A stretch of 64,000 nt of DNA from CAZDVK01 sp964508915 (lineage in GTDB: Bacteria > Pseudomonadota > Alphaproteobacteria > Paracaedibacterales > CAIULA01), in contig CAZDVK010000003.1 in the NCBI GenBank assembly GCA_964508915.1, positions 1 to 64,000 of the forward strand, read 5' to 3'. Position 1 is the first letter of the stretch, and every line of letters begins with the position of its first letter. The notes beneath the pieces were generated by a model that was not told the DNA's origin, did not search any database, and saw only the letters and a program-made list of their open reading frames with translations. Position numbers and translations under genes: made by a program. Positions 33,828-43,010 of this stretch are shown one piece after another.

Positions 33828-35936
33828 TTGACCGTGAATCAGCTTTTTTATTTACTTAGTCAAGATAATCGGCCAATTTTTAAAACTTTTGCATGGCGTG
33901 AAAATGCACTTAGAAAATTAATAGGAAAACGCCTAATAGATGTTTTGCTTCATTTACCAACTGGCATGTTAGTCCGACAAAAAACTACTCACGTAGATGA
34001 TTCGTTGGTTGGAAAACATGTAACGATTCCCATTTGTATTCATGAACATATCAAAGGGCGGCCTTATCGCATTATTGGCGAATGTGGTGACGAACCTATT
34101 GAATTAGACTTTTTTACGCCCAAATCTTTTTTAATTCGTAAAGCACCCGTTGGGTCTGCCCTTGAAGTAACAGGAAAATTAGAACATACAAAATCGCAAA
34201 AATATGCCCGTTATTGCATTGTGCACCCTGAAAAAATGGAACCCTTACGACCACAATCGTTAGGTGATAACAATGTTGTTTATGAAACGCTTTACCCCCT
34301 GACGGCAGGTGTCACACATACCATGATTCGTTCGGTGGTTCAAAAAGCTTTGGGTACCATAACAGGTGAACAAGTTCCCGATTGGGTTCCAAACGAAACC
34401 AAACAACACTATCAATGGCCCATGTGGTTAGATGCATTAAAAAATGCACATCAGCCAAAAACAGAAAATGACCTAACCCCTTTTTCCCCGTCCCGGGCGC
34501 GCCTTATTTATGATGAATTCCTGGCCTATCAATTGGGAATGCTAACAGGGTTTGTTAAAGCAGAAAAGCCAAAAGCCCCCGCTTTTAAAGAAATGTCGTT
34601 GCTGCAAAAACAGCTGTTAGATTCATTACCGTTTCAGCTTACCCAGGGCCAACAAGATGCCTTAAGTCAATTGAATCAAAATATGGAAAATCCTGAACAA
34701 ATGCTGCGTCTTATGCAAGGTGATGTGGGTAGCGGCAAAACTATTGTCGCTGTTTTAGCTGCCCTCAAAGCCATTGAACATGGGCACCAAGCAGCAATTT
34801 TAGTACCCACCGATATTTTGTCACGACAGCATTTTTATGGAATTGAAAAATATTTAAAACCTTTGGGGTTATCCGTAGCCATTTTAACGGGGCGCGAAAC
34901 AGGTAAAAAAAGGCAACAAATTTTAGCTGATCTAAAAGATGGTCTTATTCACATGTTGGTGGGCACACATGCCCTTATTGAAGATACAGTGCAATTCCAC
35001 CGCCTTGGTTTTGTGGTTATTGATGAACAACATCGTTTTGGTGTGGAACAGCGTGCAAAATTATCAGAAAAAGGCGAAAACCCACATATTCTGGCCATGA
35101 CAGCCACCCCCATTCCAAGAACTTTAAGCTTAACCCAATATGGCGATATGGACATAACAACCATTCGTGAAAAACCAGCCTGCCGCATTCCAACAGAAAC
35201 ATGCGTGATGTCTGTGAAAAAAATGGATCAAATTGTTGAATCCTTAAAGCGTGTTATGGAAAAAGGTGAAAAAATTTTTTGGGTGTGCCCTTTGATTGAA
35301 GAATCAGAAAACATGCCTTTCACAGCTGCCATAGAACGATATAATTTCTTAAATAATGCCTTCCCAAACCAAGTTGCCTTGGTACACGGGCGTTTATCAT
35401 CTGTTGATAAAGAAGCAGCCATGAATGAGTTTGTGAATGGCGATAAAAATATTTTGGTTGCAACAACCGTGATTGAAGTGGGTGTGGATGTACCCGCTGC
35501 ATCGGTTATGGTCATTGAACACGCTGAACGATTTGGTTTGGCCCAGCTTCACCAGTTGCGGGGACGCATCGGCCGTGGTGACCAACCCAGCACCTGTATT
35601 TTGTTGTATGGAACCCTAACGCCTTTTGCCCAAAGGCGATTAACCGCCATGAAAGAAACACATGATGGTTTTATTATCGCGGAAGCTGATTTAAAACTAC
35701 GTGGACGCGGGGAAGTTCTAGGCACGAAACAAAGCGGTATGCCCAAATTTCGTTTTTGTCAGTTTGATGGCGACAACGAAGTAGAATATGACTATTTGGC
35801 GCAGCTATTGGCGCAAGCCCACCAAGATGCCAAAGCCATTTTGGCAAAAGACCCCACTTTAAGTTTGCCTGTTTATCAAGCCCTATTAAGTTTGTTTAAA
35901 ATAGATGAAGGTATTCGCCTAAAACAAGCGGGTTGA
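33828..35936 (+). CDS. recG: ATP-dependent DNA helicase RecG
   Basis: 702 residues. A wedge/OB domain comes first, followed by the helicase core with MQGDVGSGKTIVA (Walker A), VIDEQHRFGVEQR (DEQH), AMTATPIPRT and the C-terminal QLRGRIGRG. RecG remodels stalled forks and Holliday junctions. Start uncertain: TTG 33828 or GTG 33834; no in-frame ATG is near. Length matches RecG. Confidence 0.96.
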   Translation: MTVNQLFYLLSQDNRPIFKTFAWRENALRKLIGKRLIDVLLHLPTGMLVRQKTTHVDDSLVGKHVTIPICIHEHIKGRPYRIIGECGDEPIELDFFTPKSFLIRKAPVGSALEVTGKLEHTKSQKYARYCIVHPEKMEPLRPQSLGDNNVVYETLYPLTAGVTHTMIRSVVQKALGTITGEQVPDWVPNETKQHYQWPMWLDALKNAHQPKTENDLTPFSPSRARLIYDEFLAYQLGMLTGFVKAEKPKAPAFKEMSLLQKQLLDSLPFQLTQGQQDALSQLNQNMENPEQMLRLMQGDVGSGKTIVAVLAALKAIEHGHQAAILVPTDILSRQHFYGIEKYLKPLGLSVAILTGRETGKKRQQILADLKDGLIHMLVGTHALIEDTVQFHRLGFVVIDEQHRFGVEQRAKLSEKGENPHILAMTATPIPRTLSLTQYGDMDITTIREKPACRIPTETCVMSVKKMDQIVESLKRVMEKGEKIFWVCPLIEESENMPFTAAIERYNFLNNAFPNQVALVHGRLSSVDKEAAMNEFVNGDKNILVATTVIEVGVDVPAASVMVIEHAERFGLAQLHQLRGRIGRGDQPSTCILLYGTLTPFAQRRLTAMKETHDGFIIAEADLKLRGRGEVLGTKQSGMPKFRFCQFDGDNEVEYDYLAQLLAQAHQDAKAILAKDPTLSLPVYQALLSLFKIDEGIRLKQAG

Positions 35937-35966
35937 AATGAACCGTTATCTCGCAAACTCCCCCTT

Positions 35967-35989
35967 TACCTAAGCCGGCGACTTAGGTA
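35967..35989. other. Hairpin between recG and nuoE
   Basis: TACCTAAG (35967-35974) and CTTAGGTA (35982-35989) form a perfect 8-bp stem with loop CCGGCGA. No T-run follows, so it is not a clear intrinsic terminator; it could stabilise or regulate the nuo message. Confidence 0.45.
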
Positions 35990-36050
35990 CCCTGGTAATC
36001 AATAATTTAAATAATGGTACGAAAACCTGTTTACGTTTAGCGCTGAAAAT

Positions 36051-36521
36051 TTGAAAAAAGTGGAAGCTTGTTTGGCAAAGTATCCAGAAGGCCGCGAAAC
36101 AAGTGCCGTTTTGCCCCTGCTGGATATTGCCCAACGTCAATGTGGTGGCTGGTTACCCCACGATGCCCTAGAGGCTGTAGCCAATATCCTTCAGATGCCT
36201 TTTATTCGCGTGCATGAAGTGGCCAGTTTTTATTCTATGTTCAATTTAAAGCCCGTTGGAAAACTTCACGTTCAAGTTTGTGGAACAACGCCTTGTTGGC
36301 TCAAAGGTTCTGACGATATTAAACATGCTTGCCAAAAACACCTGGGCATTGACATGGGCGAAACAACAGCAGATGGCTCCTTTACATTAACGGAAGTTGA
36401 GTGCCTGGGCGCCTGCATCAATGCCCCTGTTGTTCAAATACGAGATGACTATTATGAAAACTTAACCACAGACAGTGTTGTTGACCTTCTTAAGAATTTA
36501 GGTGATGGCAATGCTGCGTAA
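36051..36521 (+). CDS. nuoE: NADH-quinone oxidoreductase subunit E
   Basis: 156 residues. Thioredoxin-like [2Fe-2S] protein with CGTTPCWLKGS and ECLGACINAP as cluster ligands. It works with NuoF in the NADH-oxidising arm of complex I. The TTG start leaves out family-typical residues: the frame upstream reads LFTFSAEN before LKK, so a CTG at 36027 may be the true start. No strong ribosome site is visible for either. First nuo gene here; nuoA-D are elsewhere. Confidence 0.94.
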   Translation: MKKVEACLAKYPEGRETSAVLPLLDIAQRQCGGWLPHDALEAVANILQMPFIRVHEVASFYSMFNLKPVGKLHVQVCGTTPCWLKGSDDIKHACQKHLGIDMGETTADGSFTLTEVECLGACINAPVVQIRDDYYENLTTDSVVDLLKNLGDGNAA

Positions 36522-37788
36522 AGAAGATTGCATTTTTAGCAATTTGAATGGGATAGAACCCCCATCACTGAAAGCAGCCCAAAAACGTGGCGACTGGGAA
36601 AATACAAAAAATTTAATGGCCAATGGCCCTGATGCAGTCATTGAAACTATTAAACAATCAGGCCTCAGGGGGCGGGGTGGCGCCGGATTTTCCACCGGTA
36701 TTAAATGGTCATTTATGCCAAAAGAAACAGATGGTCGCCCCAGTTATTTGGTCATTAATGCCGATGAAAGCGAACCTGGAACCTGCAAAGACCGTGACAT
36801 TTTAAGGTACGAACCCCATAAACTGATTGAAGGTGCCTTATTAGCAGCCTTCGCCATTCATGCCCACACGGCATATATTTACATACGGGGTGAATATGTT
36901 CATGAGGCAGAATGCCTTCAGCAAGCCATTGATGAAGCCTATGACTCTAAACTTTTAGGGAAAAATGCTGCTAAATCTGGGTGGGATTTTGACCTATATA
37001 TTCACCGCGGTGCGGGGGCTTACATTTGTGGCGAAGAATCAGCCCTTTTAGAAAGCCTAGAAGGTCGCAAAGGGATGCCACGCCTCAAACCCCCCTACCC
37101 GGCTTTTAAGGGTTTATATGGGTGCCCAACAACAGTGAATAATGTGGAAAGTATTGCCGTTGTTCCAACCATTTTACGTCGCGGTTCTGATTGGTTTTCA
37201 AGCTTAGGGAGACCCAACAATACAGGTACGAAAATTTTTTCTATTTCTGGCCATGTGAATAACCCTTGCAACGTAGAAGAGGAAATGGGAATTCCCTTAA
37301 AGGATTTAATTGAAAAACATGCGGGCGGGGTACGTGGTGGCTGGAGTAACCTAAAAGCTGTCATTCCGGGCGGTTCGTCAGTTCCTTTAATACCGAAATC
37401 AATTTGTGATACAGTTTTAATGGATTTTGATTCTTTAAAGGATGTCAAAAGTGGCTTGGGTACAGCAGCTGTTATTGTGATGGATGAATCAACAGACATT
37501 ATCAAAGCCATTAGCCGCCTGAGTAAATTTTATATGCATGAAAGCTGTGGGCAATGTACGCCCTGCCGTGAAGGAACCGGATGGATGTGGCGTATGTTGG
37601 AACGACTTGTAAAGGGCGAAGGAAAATCATCCGATATTGATTTACTGGAAACTGTTAGCCGTCAAATTGAAGGCCATACCATTTGCGCTTTGGGTGACGC
37701 CGCCGCTTGGCCTGTGCAAGGGTTGATTCGCCATTTTCGCCATGAGATCGAAGAAAGAATTTTGAAAGGGGCACAGTATGACAGCTAA
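36511..37788 (+). CDS. nuoF: NADH-quinone oxidoreductase subunit F
   Basis: 425 residues. NADH/FMN-binding GLRGRGGAGFSTGIKW and NADESEPGTCKDR; [4Fe-4S] site SCGQCTPCREG with a distal Cys in HTICALGD. The ATG at 36511 is chosen for AGGTG six bases upstream and the MLRKEDCIF start. It overlaps nuoE by 11 bases and the next small gene by 11 bases. Confidence 0.97.
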   Translation: MLRKEDCIFSNLNGIEPPSLKAAQKRGDWENTKNLMANGPDAVIETIKQSGLRGRGGAGFSTGIKWSFMPKETDGRPSYLVINADESEPGTCKDRDILRYEPHKLIEGALLAAFAIHAHTAYIYIRGEYVHEAECLQQAIDEAYDSKLLGKNAAKSGWDFDLYIHRGAGAYICGEESALLESLEGRKGMPRLKPPYPAFKGLYGCPTTVNNVESIAVVPTILRRGSDWFSSLGRPNNTGTKIFSISGHVNNPCNVEEEMGIPLKDLIEKHAGGVRGGWSNLKAVIPGGSSVPLIPKSICDTVLMDFDSLKDVKSGLGTAAVIVMDESTDIIKAISRLSKFYMHESCGQCTPCREGTGWMWRMLERLVKGEGKSSDIDLLETVSRQIEGHTICALGDAAAWPVQGLIRHFRHEIEERILKGAQYDS

Positions 37789-38134
37789 AAAAATTAGACT
37801 TATTTATTGTTATTTGATGTGCTTTATCTCTGTTTTAATACTGCTGTTTAATATTGCACGCGCAACGAACACATGTATAGAAATGGTGTTTTTCAAAAAC
37901 TATTATGCTGAACCCTACCATCTAACAATAGAAGAATTTAACAAAGACAAAGCAAAAGCCGGCATGTCACCAGAAAAAATTGAACAAGAAAGACAAGCTG
38001 CCATTGAAAAGCATAAAAAAGACAACTCAAAGTACAGAAAAAAGGATATGATTGACAGCAGTATTTATGCCTTTTATGCGGCAATTATCCTTCTAATTCA
38101 CGTTTTGATCATTCGGCGTACGAAAGAAGATTAA
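37778..38134 (+). CDS. Small two-helix membrane protein in the nuo operon (copy 1)
   Basis: 118 residues. Helices at about 6-28 and 93-112 flank a charged loop of about 60 residues rich in Lys/Glu. The start MTAKKIRLIYCYL and the end IRRTKED are shared with copy 2. It begins inside the nuoF 3' end with GAAAGGGG upstream and stops directly before an ATG that resembles the nuoG start. No family recognised. Position inside the complex I operon suggests an accessory or assembly role, but this is inference. Confidence 0.7.
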   Translation: MTAKKIRLIYCYLMCFISVLILLFNIARATNTCIEMVFFKNYYAEPYHLTIEEFNKDKAKAGMSPEKIEQERQAAIEKHKKDNSKYRKKDMIDSSIYAFYAAIILLIHVLIIRRTKED

Positions 38135-38257
38135 ATGGTCAAGGTAACTGTCAACAACCATCTCATTGAAAAGGGTATGTATTATGACCGCAAAAAAAAT
38201 AAAACTGATTTATTGTTACCTTGTTTGTCTAAGCCTAACCATGACCCTGACATTTAG
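38135..38257 (+). pseudogene. Fossil nuoG start fused to nuoF-end-like sequence
   Basis: ATG plus 39 codons then TAG. The first residues MVKVTVNNH match the true nuoG start MVKLTVNNQ. They are followed by IEKGMYYD, which resembles the nuoF end ILKGAQYDS. This is what a tandem duplication of nuoF-end/small gene/nuoG-start would leave. The frame continues out of register through copy 2 and stops, so it is not a functional gene. Confidence 0.7.
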
Positions 38258-38528
38258 TTCTGCTTTTTTAATTTCTAACACTGTTGACTTAGTCTATTTC
38301 AATGACTTTGGAATTCCCGGTTACCTACAACCTACAGATTTTGCAAAAAATCCCGAGAATGCCTCATTAAAACCAGAAGAACTAAAAATAGCTAGACAAA
38401 AAGCCATTAAAAAATATAAATCTAGGTCTTACATAAAAGGAAACCTGTCACTTATTTCTATTATTTTTTTCGCATCCCTTGCCCTTTTTATCCATGTTTA
38501 CCTAATCCGCCGTACGAAAGATGATTAA
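38184..38528 (+). CDS. Small two-helix membrane protein in the nuo operon (copy 2)
   Basis: 114 residues, paralogue of copy 1 with the same ends (MTAKKIKLIYCYL, IRRTKDD) but a loop diverged in sequence and length. Helices lie at about 6-28 and 88-107. AAAAGGG precedes ATG 38184; an upstream TTG reading is disfavoured. Its stop TAA is immediately followed by the nuoG ATG. Both copies are intact despite strong loop divergence, which suggests both are kept. Confidence 0.7.
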   Translation: MTAKKIKLIYCYLVCLSLTMTLTFSSAFLISNTVDLVYFNDFGIPGYLQPTDFAKNPENASLKPEELKIARQKAIKKYKSRSYIKGNLSLISIIFFASLALFIHVYLIRRTKDD

Positions 38529-40550
38529 ATGGTTAAACTTACGGTTAATAATCAAACAGTAGAGGTAGAAGCTGGGACAACCATTTTTAAAGCCTGCGAA
38601 AAAGTAGGCGTTGAAATTCCACACTTTTGCTACCACTCCCGCTTATCGATTGCTGGTAATTGTCGTATGTGCTTGGTTGAGGTTGAAAAAAACTCAAAGC
38701 CTGTTGCCAGCTGTCATATGCCTGTTTCAGAAGGCATGGTTGTGCGCACTGACACGCCAACGGTAGAAAAAGCCCGCCAGGGGGTTTTGGAATTTCTTCT
38801 TATTAATCACCCTCTGGATTGCCCTATCTGCGACCAGGGTGGTGAATGTGATTTACAAGATTTAACCCTTCATTACGGCCCAGGGGATAGCCGTTTTGAA
38901 TTAAACAAACGGGCCGTCCCTGACAAATATATGGGACCTTTAATTAAAACTGTTATGACCCGGTGCATCCATTGTACCCGCTGCATTCGTTTTGGCAGTG
39001 AAATTGGTGGCGTTCAGGAATTAGGGGCCTTAGGCCGGGGTGAACATACAGAAATCACATCTTACCTGGAAGGGGCTGTTACATCCGAACTGTCTGGTAA
39101 TATGATTGACATTTGCCCCGTTGGCGCCTTAACAAACAAGCCTTACGCCTTTCATGGCCGGCCGTGGGAACTCTCTAAAACGAACAGTATTGACGTGATG
39201 GATGCCGTTGGTAGCCATATTCGTATTGATTCCAAAAATAATGAAGTTTTACGAATTTTGCCTTCTATCAAAGAAGACATCAACGAAGAATGGATTAGCG
39301 ACCGCACCCGCTTTGCGTATGATGGCCTAAAAAGGCAAAGACTTGATAGCCCCTATATCCGGAAAAAAGGGAAACTTGTCCCCTGCTCTTTCGACGAAGC
39401 TTTTCAAGAAATTTTAGACAAGGTCAAAAAAACAGACCCGTCAACAATAGGTGCTTTGGCTGGCCCATTGGCTGACTGTGAAAGCATGGTGATGCTAAAA
39501 CAAATTATGGTTCATTTAGGTAGTAGCCGTTATGACTGCAGGCCTTTAGGTTCCCATTTACCCTTTAAAGACCGCAGTCAGTACATTTTAAACAGCACAA
39601 TTCAAGGTCTAGAAAAAGCTGATTGCATTTTACTGGTAGGTACAAACCCACGTTTAGAAGCACCCATGGTTAATGCCAGAATTCGAAAAAACTATTTTCA
39701 TAATCGCATTCCTATCGGCTTAATTGGTGATATGGTTGATTTGAATTACACCTATTACCATGTTGGATATTCAGCAAAAGACTTAAGTTCAAAAAGCCCA
39801 TTTTTTGAAAAATTAGGCCAAAGCCGTTACCCAGCTGTGATTTTTGGGCAAAGTTTCTTTCAACAATCCCAGTCACCCCATTTTTTCAAAACCGTCAATA
39901 AATTGGTTAAATCCTACCCTTTCATTCAACAAAATTGGTGTGGGTATAACGTACTTCATACAGATGCAAGCCAAGTGGGTGGTTTGGATGTTGGGTTTGT
40001 TTCTGGTGAATGGAATACATCAAGTATCTTAGAAAAATCTAATGTTTTATTCTTGCTAGGGTTTGATGACAATGCCCTTAAAAATAACCCAAACACATTT
40101 ATTGTTTACGTGGGACACCATGGGGACGTAGGTGCCCATGAGGCTGATGTTATTTTACCGGGCTGTGCCTACACAGAAAAAGAAGCCACCTATGTTAATA
40201 CTGAAGGGCGCCCCCAGCGCACAAATCAGGCTGTTTTGCCGCCTGGCCAAGCGCAAGAGGACTGGAAAATATTACAAACACTGGGGGAAAAACTGGGCGT
40301 TAAAATAGCTAATAAAAACCCTTTGGATCTTCTTGTCAAAGAAAGTCCCATTTTTAGACATATGGGGGACATAACACCATCACCTTGGGTCCCTTTAGAT
40401 GAAACCAAAGAAAAAACAGACGATTACCCAATTTTGCAATCCACCGTTCAAAATTTTTATATGACGAATGTTATTACCCGTCATTCCATGAATATGGCAC
40501 GGTGTGTTTCTGAAATTCTTGAGGGTAAAAAACCCCTGAAGAGCTTTTAG
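38529..40550 (+). CDS. nuoG: NADH-quinone oxidoreductase subunit G
   Basis: 673 residues. The N-terminal [2Fe-2S] domain shows CYHSRLSIAGNCRMC; CPICDQGGECDLQD and CIHCTRCIRF follow for the His-Cys3 and 4Fe-4S clusters. A molybdopterin-oxidoreductase-like domain fills the rest. It carries the iron-sulfur chain of the peripheral arm. Directly abuts the preceding small gene (TAAATG). Confidence 0.97.
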   Translation: MVKLTVNNQTVEVEAGTTIFKACEKVGVEIPHFCYHSRLSIAGNCRMCLVEVEKNSKPVASCHMPVSEGMVVRTDTPTVEKARQGVLEFLLINHPLDCPICDQGGECDLQDLTLHYGPGDSRFELNKRAVPDKYMGPLIKTVMTRCIHCTRCIRFGSEIGGVQELGALGRGEHTEITSYLEGAVTSELSGNMIDICPVGALTNKPYAFHGRPWELSKTNSIDVMDAVGSHIRIDSKNNEVLRILPSIKEDINEEWISDRTRFAYDGLKRQRLDSPYIRKKGKLVPCSFDEAFQEILDKVKKTDPSTIGALAGPLADCESMVMLKQIMVHLGSSRYDCRPLGSHLPFKDRSQYILNSTIQGLEKADCILLVGTNPRLEAPMVNARIRKNYFHNRIPIGLIGDMVDLNYTYYHVGYSAKDLSSKSPFFEKLGQSRYPAVIFGQSFFQQSQSPHFFKTVNKLVKSYPFIQQNWCGYNVLHTDASQVGGLDVGFVSGEWNTSSILEKSNVLFLLGFDDNALKNNPNTFIVYVGHHGDVGAHEADVILPGCAYTEKEATYVNTEGRPQRTNQAVLPPGQAQEDWKILQTLGEKLGVKIANKNPLDLLVKESPIFRHMGDITPSPWVPLDETKEKTDDYPILQSTVQNFYMTNVITRHSMNMARCVSEILEGKKPLKSF

Positions 40551-40563
40551 GGAAGGATTTTGA

Positions 40564-41574
40564 GTGGAACTTTTTTATCAACTTCTTAATTTAATAGAGC
40601 CCCTATTCTTCTTAGGTTTAAAAATTATTGCTTTTATAATTGCTTTGATTCTTGGGGTTGCCTATTTAACGCTGGCAGAACGAAAAGTCATAGGCTATAT
40701 GCAGTTGCGTGTGGGCCCCAGCACCGTTGGTCCATTTGGCCTTTTACAGCCCATTGCGGATGGCATCAAATTATTACACAAAGAAATTATCGTACCGGCT
40801 GCGTCCGATAAACTTTTGTTTATTTTTGCACCTGTTTTAACCTTCACCCTTAGCCTTGCAGCATGGGCTGTTATTCCCTTTGGTAACGACCTTGTTTTTT
40901 CAAATATCAATGTGGGCGTTTTGTATTTATTCGCCATTTCATCGTTAGGTGTATACGGCATTATTATTTCGGGTTGGGCCAGCAATTCTAAATATGCCTT
41001 TTTAGGTGCTTTACGATCTGCCGCCCAAATGGTTTCCTATGAGGTTTCCTTAGGCTTGGTGTTAGTCTGTGTTTTATTATGTGCTGGTTCTTTAAACCTA
41101 AGCCATATTGTACTAGCCCAACAGTCAGGTTGGTTTTGCGTAAAACTGTTTCCTTTTTTTATTATTTTCTTTATCAGTGCCTTAGCTGAAACCAACCGTA
41201 CCCCTTTTGACCTGCCAGAAGCAGAAGCCGAACTGGTAGCTGGATACAACGTTGAATATTCGTCATTCCCCTATGCGTTATTCTATTTGGGCGAATATGC
41301 CAACATGATTTTGATGAGCGCTATGACCAGCATCCTGTTTCTAGGTGGGTGGCTTGCCCCTTTTCAAACGCCTTATTTGGCATGGATTCCAGCACCATTT
41401 TGGTTCATTGGCAAAATTTGCTGCGTCCTGTTCGTGTTTTTATGGGTACGCGCAACGTTGCCCCGCTATCGCTATGACCAGTTGATGCGTTTAGGGTGGA
41501 AAGTATTTTTACCTATTTCACTGGTTGGTGTTGTCATGATTTCTGCCCTCAAAGTTTATGAGGTGATACCATGA
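40564..41574 (+). CDS. nuoH: NADH-quinone oxidoreductase subunit H
   Basis: 336 residues, about eight helices. QLRVGPSTVGPFGLLQPIADGIKLL (residues about 45-69) and ETNRTPFDLPEAEAELVAGYNVEY (about 212-235) are the quinone-channel signatures. GTG start with GGAAGG upstream. Overlaps nuoI as ATGA. Confidence 0.97.
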   Translation: MELFYQLLNLIEPLFFLGLKIIAFIIALILGVAYLTLAERKVIGYMQLRVGPSTVGPFGLLQPIADGIKLLHKEIIVPAASDKLLFIFAPVLTFTLSLAAWAVIPFGNDLVFSNINVGVLYLFAISSLGVYGIIISGWASNSKYAFLGALRSAAQMVSYEVSLGLVLVCVLLCAGSLNLSHIVLAQQSGWFCVKLFPFFIIFFISALAETNRTPFDLPEAEAELVAGYNVEYSSFPYALFYLGEYANMILMSAMTSILFLGGWLAPFQTPYLAWIPAPFWFIGKICCVLFVFLWVRATLPRYRYDQLMRLGWKVFLPISLVGVVMISALKVYEVIP

Positions 41575-42071
41575 AAAATTGGAATACTTATCTGTGGAAC
41601 CATATCAAACGATGGTCGTTGTTTGAAATTATCCAAGGGTTATGGGTTACGTTAAGATACTTTTTCAAAAGTAAAATCACCTTAAAATACCCCTACGAAA
41701 AAGGGCCTTTAAGCCCACGCTTTCGTGGTGAGCATGCCCTAAGGCGCTACCCCAATGGCGAAGAACGTTGTATTGCCTGTAAATTGTGTGAAGCTGTTTG
41801 CCCAGCTCAAGCCATTATTATTGAAGCAGAACCCAGGGAAGACGGCAGTCGCCGCACAACACGCTATGACATTGATATGACCAAATGCATTTACTGCGGT
41901 TTATGTGAAGAAGCATGCCCCGTTGATGCCATTGTGGAAGGGCCAAATTTTGAATTTGCCACCTTAACCCACCAAGAACTCATTTATACAAAAGAAAAAT
42001 TGTTAGATAATGGTGATCGATGGGAACAAGAGTTGGCTTCTAAAATTCGTGCTAAGGGCCGGGGTGAATAG
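41571..42071 (+). CDS. nuoI: NADH-quinone oxidoreductase subunit I
   Basis: 166 residues. Two 4Fe-4S sites: CIACKLCEAVCPAQAI and CIYCGLCEEACPVDAI. It passes electrons to cluster N2 and contacts NuoH. Starts within the nuoH stop and ends directly before nuoJ. Confidence 0.97.
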   Translation: MKNWNTYLWNHIKRWSLFEIIQGLWVTLRYFFKSKITLKYPYEKGPLSPRFRGEHALRRYPNGEERCIACKLCEAVCPAQAIIIEAEPREDGSRRTTRYDIDMTKCIYCGLCEEACPVDAIVEGPNFEFATLTHQELIYTKEKLLDNGDRWEQELASKIRAKGRGE

Positions 42072-42707
42072 ATGATTGCCTATTATATTCCAGAAATTCT
42101 GTTTTTTTTATTTTCTGCGTGTCTTGTTGGGGCATCTTTGGGGGTTATTTTATCAAAAAACCCAATTCATGCTGTGCTTTTACTTATTGTTGCTTTTTTT
42201 AATGCTGCAGCCTTATTTTTACTGGCTGGTGCAGAATTTTTAGCCATGATTTTAGTAATTGTTTATGTGGGCGCTGTGGCTGCTCTTTTTTTATTTGTTG
42301 TCATGATGCTCGACATCAACAATGAAAAATCTCAAAAATTAACCACAGCATATATGCGCGTGGCTGCAATAGTTGCCAGTATTTTTGCCATAGAACTTAT
42401 AACCGTAGCTGTAACCTGGTGGCACTTTCCAAAAGCAGAAGATCACGTGGCCCACCCCTTTTCTATAGGCACAACGAACACCCATGCCCTGGGGGAAATT
42501 TTATACACACACTACTTTTATATTTTTCAATTAGCAGGCTTTATTTTATTAGTTGCCATGATTGGCGCCATTGTTTTGTGTTTTGCACCGGCAACAAAAA
42601 AGATTTTCAGAAAACAAACTCCGTCTCAGCAATTGAATCATTCAAAACATTCATCTTTAAAACTGATATCCGTCGACTTTCGAAAAGGTGTAAAACCATG
42701 GTCATAA
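42072..42707 (+). CDS. nuoJ: NADH-quinone oxidoreductase subunit J
   Basis: 211 residues, five helices. VIYVGAVAALFLFVVMML is the conserved pi-bulge helix. The C-terminal soluble tail is Lys-rich. Immediately after nuoI; overlaps nuoK by ten bases. Confidence 0.95.
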   Translation: MIAYYIPEILFFLFSACLVGASLGVILSKNPIHAVLLLIVAFFNAAALFLLAGAEFLAMILVIVYVGAVAALFLFVVMMLDINNEKSQKLTTAYMRVAAIVASIFAIELITVAVTWWHFPKAEDHVAHPFSIGTTNTHALGEILYTHYFYIFQLAGFILLVAMIGAIVLCFAPATKKIFRKQTPSQQLNHSKHSSLKLISVDFRKGVKPWS

Positions 42708-43006
42708 AAATTCAGTATTATCTTGCTTTATCGGCAATTTTGTTTTCCCTAGGGGCATTTGGTATATTTTTAAATCGTAAGCATATTATTGGCATTTTGA
42801 TGTCCATTGAAATTATCCTTTTGTCTGCGAACATCAACTTTGTTGCTTTCTCTAACCAATTGTCGGATTTATCAGGTCAGGTTTTTTCTTTATTTGTACT
42901 AACCGTTGCTGCAGCCGAAGCTGCCATAGGACTTGCCATTTTGGTTATTTATTTTAGAAATCATTCATCAATTGCTATTGATGATGCGAACCAAATGAAG
43001 GGGTAA
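42698..43006 (+). CDS. nuoK: NADH-quinone oxidoreductase subunit K
   Basis: 102 residues, three helices, with the membrane-embedded Glu in GILMSIEIILLSAN and in VAAAEAAIGLAI. AAGGTG precedes the ATG at 42698. A much longer in-frame reading from 42419 lies within nuoJ and is rejected. Confidence 0.96.
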   Translation: MVIKIQYYLALSAILFSLGAFGIFLNRKHIIGILMSIEIILLSANINFVAFSNQLSDLSGQVFSLFVLTVAAAEAAIGLAILVIYFRNHSSIAIDDANQMKG

Positions 43007-43010
43007 TGGC

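Noticed and set aside
37095..37511. 138-codon minus-strand frame inside nuoF
   Set aside because: Shadow of a conserved gene; no ribosome site and no sensible protein features.
42419..43006. 195-codon reading ending in NuoK
   Set aside because: The first 93 codons are out-of-frame nuoJ sequence; the ATG at 42698 gives the exact NuoK length.
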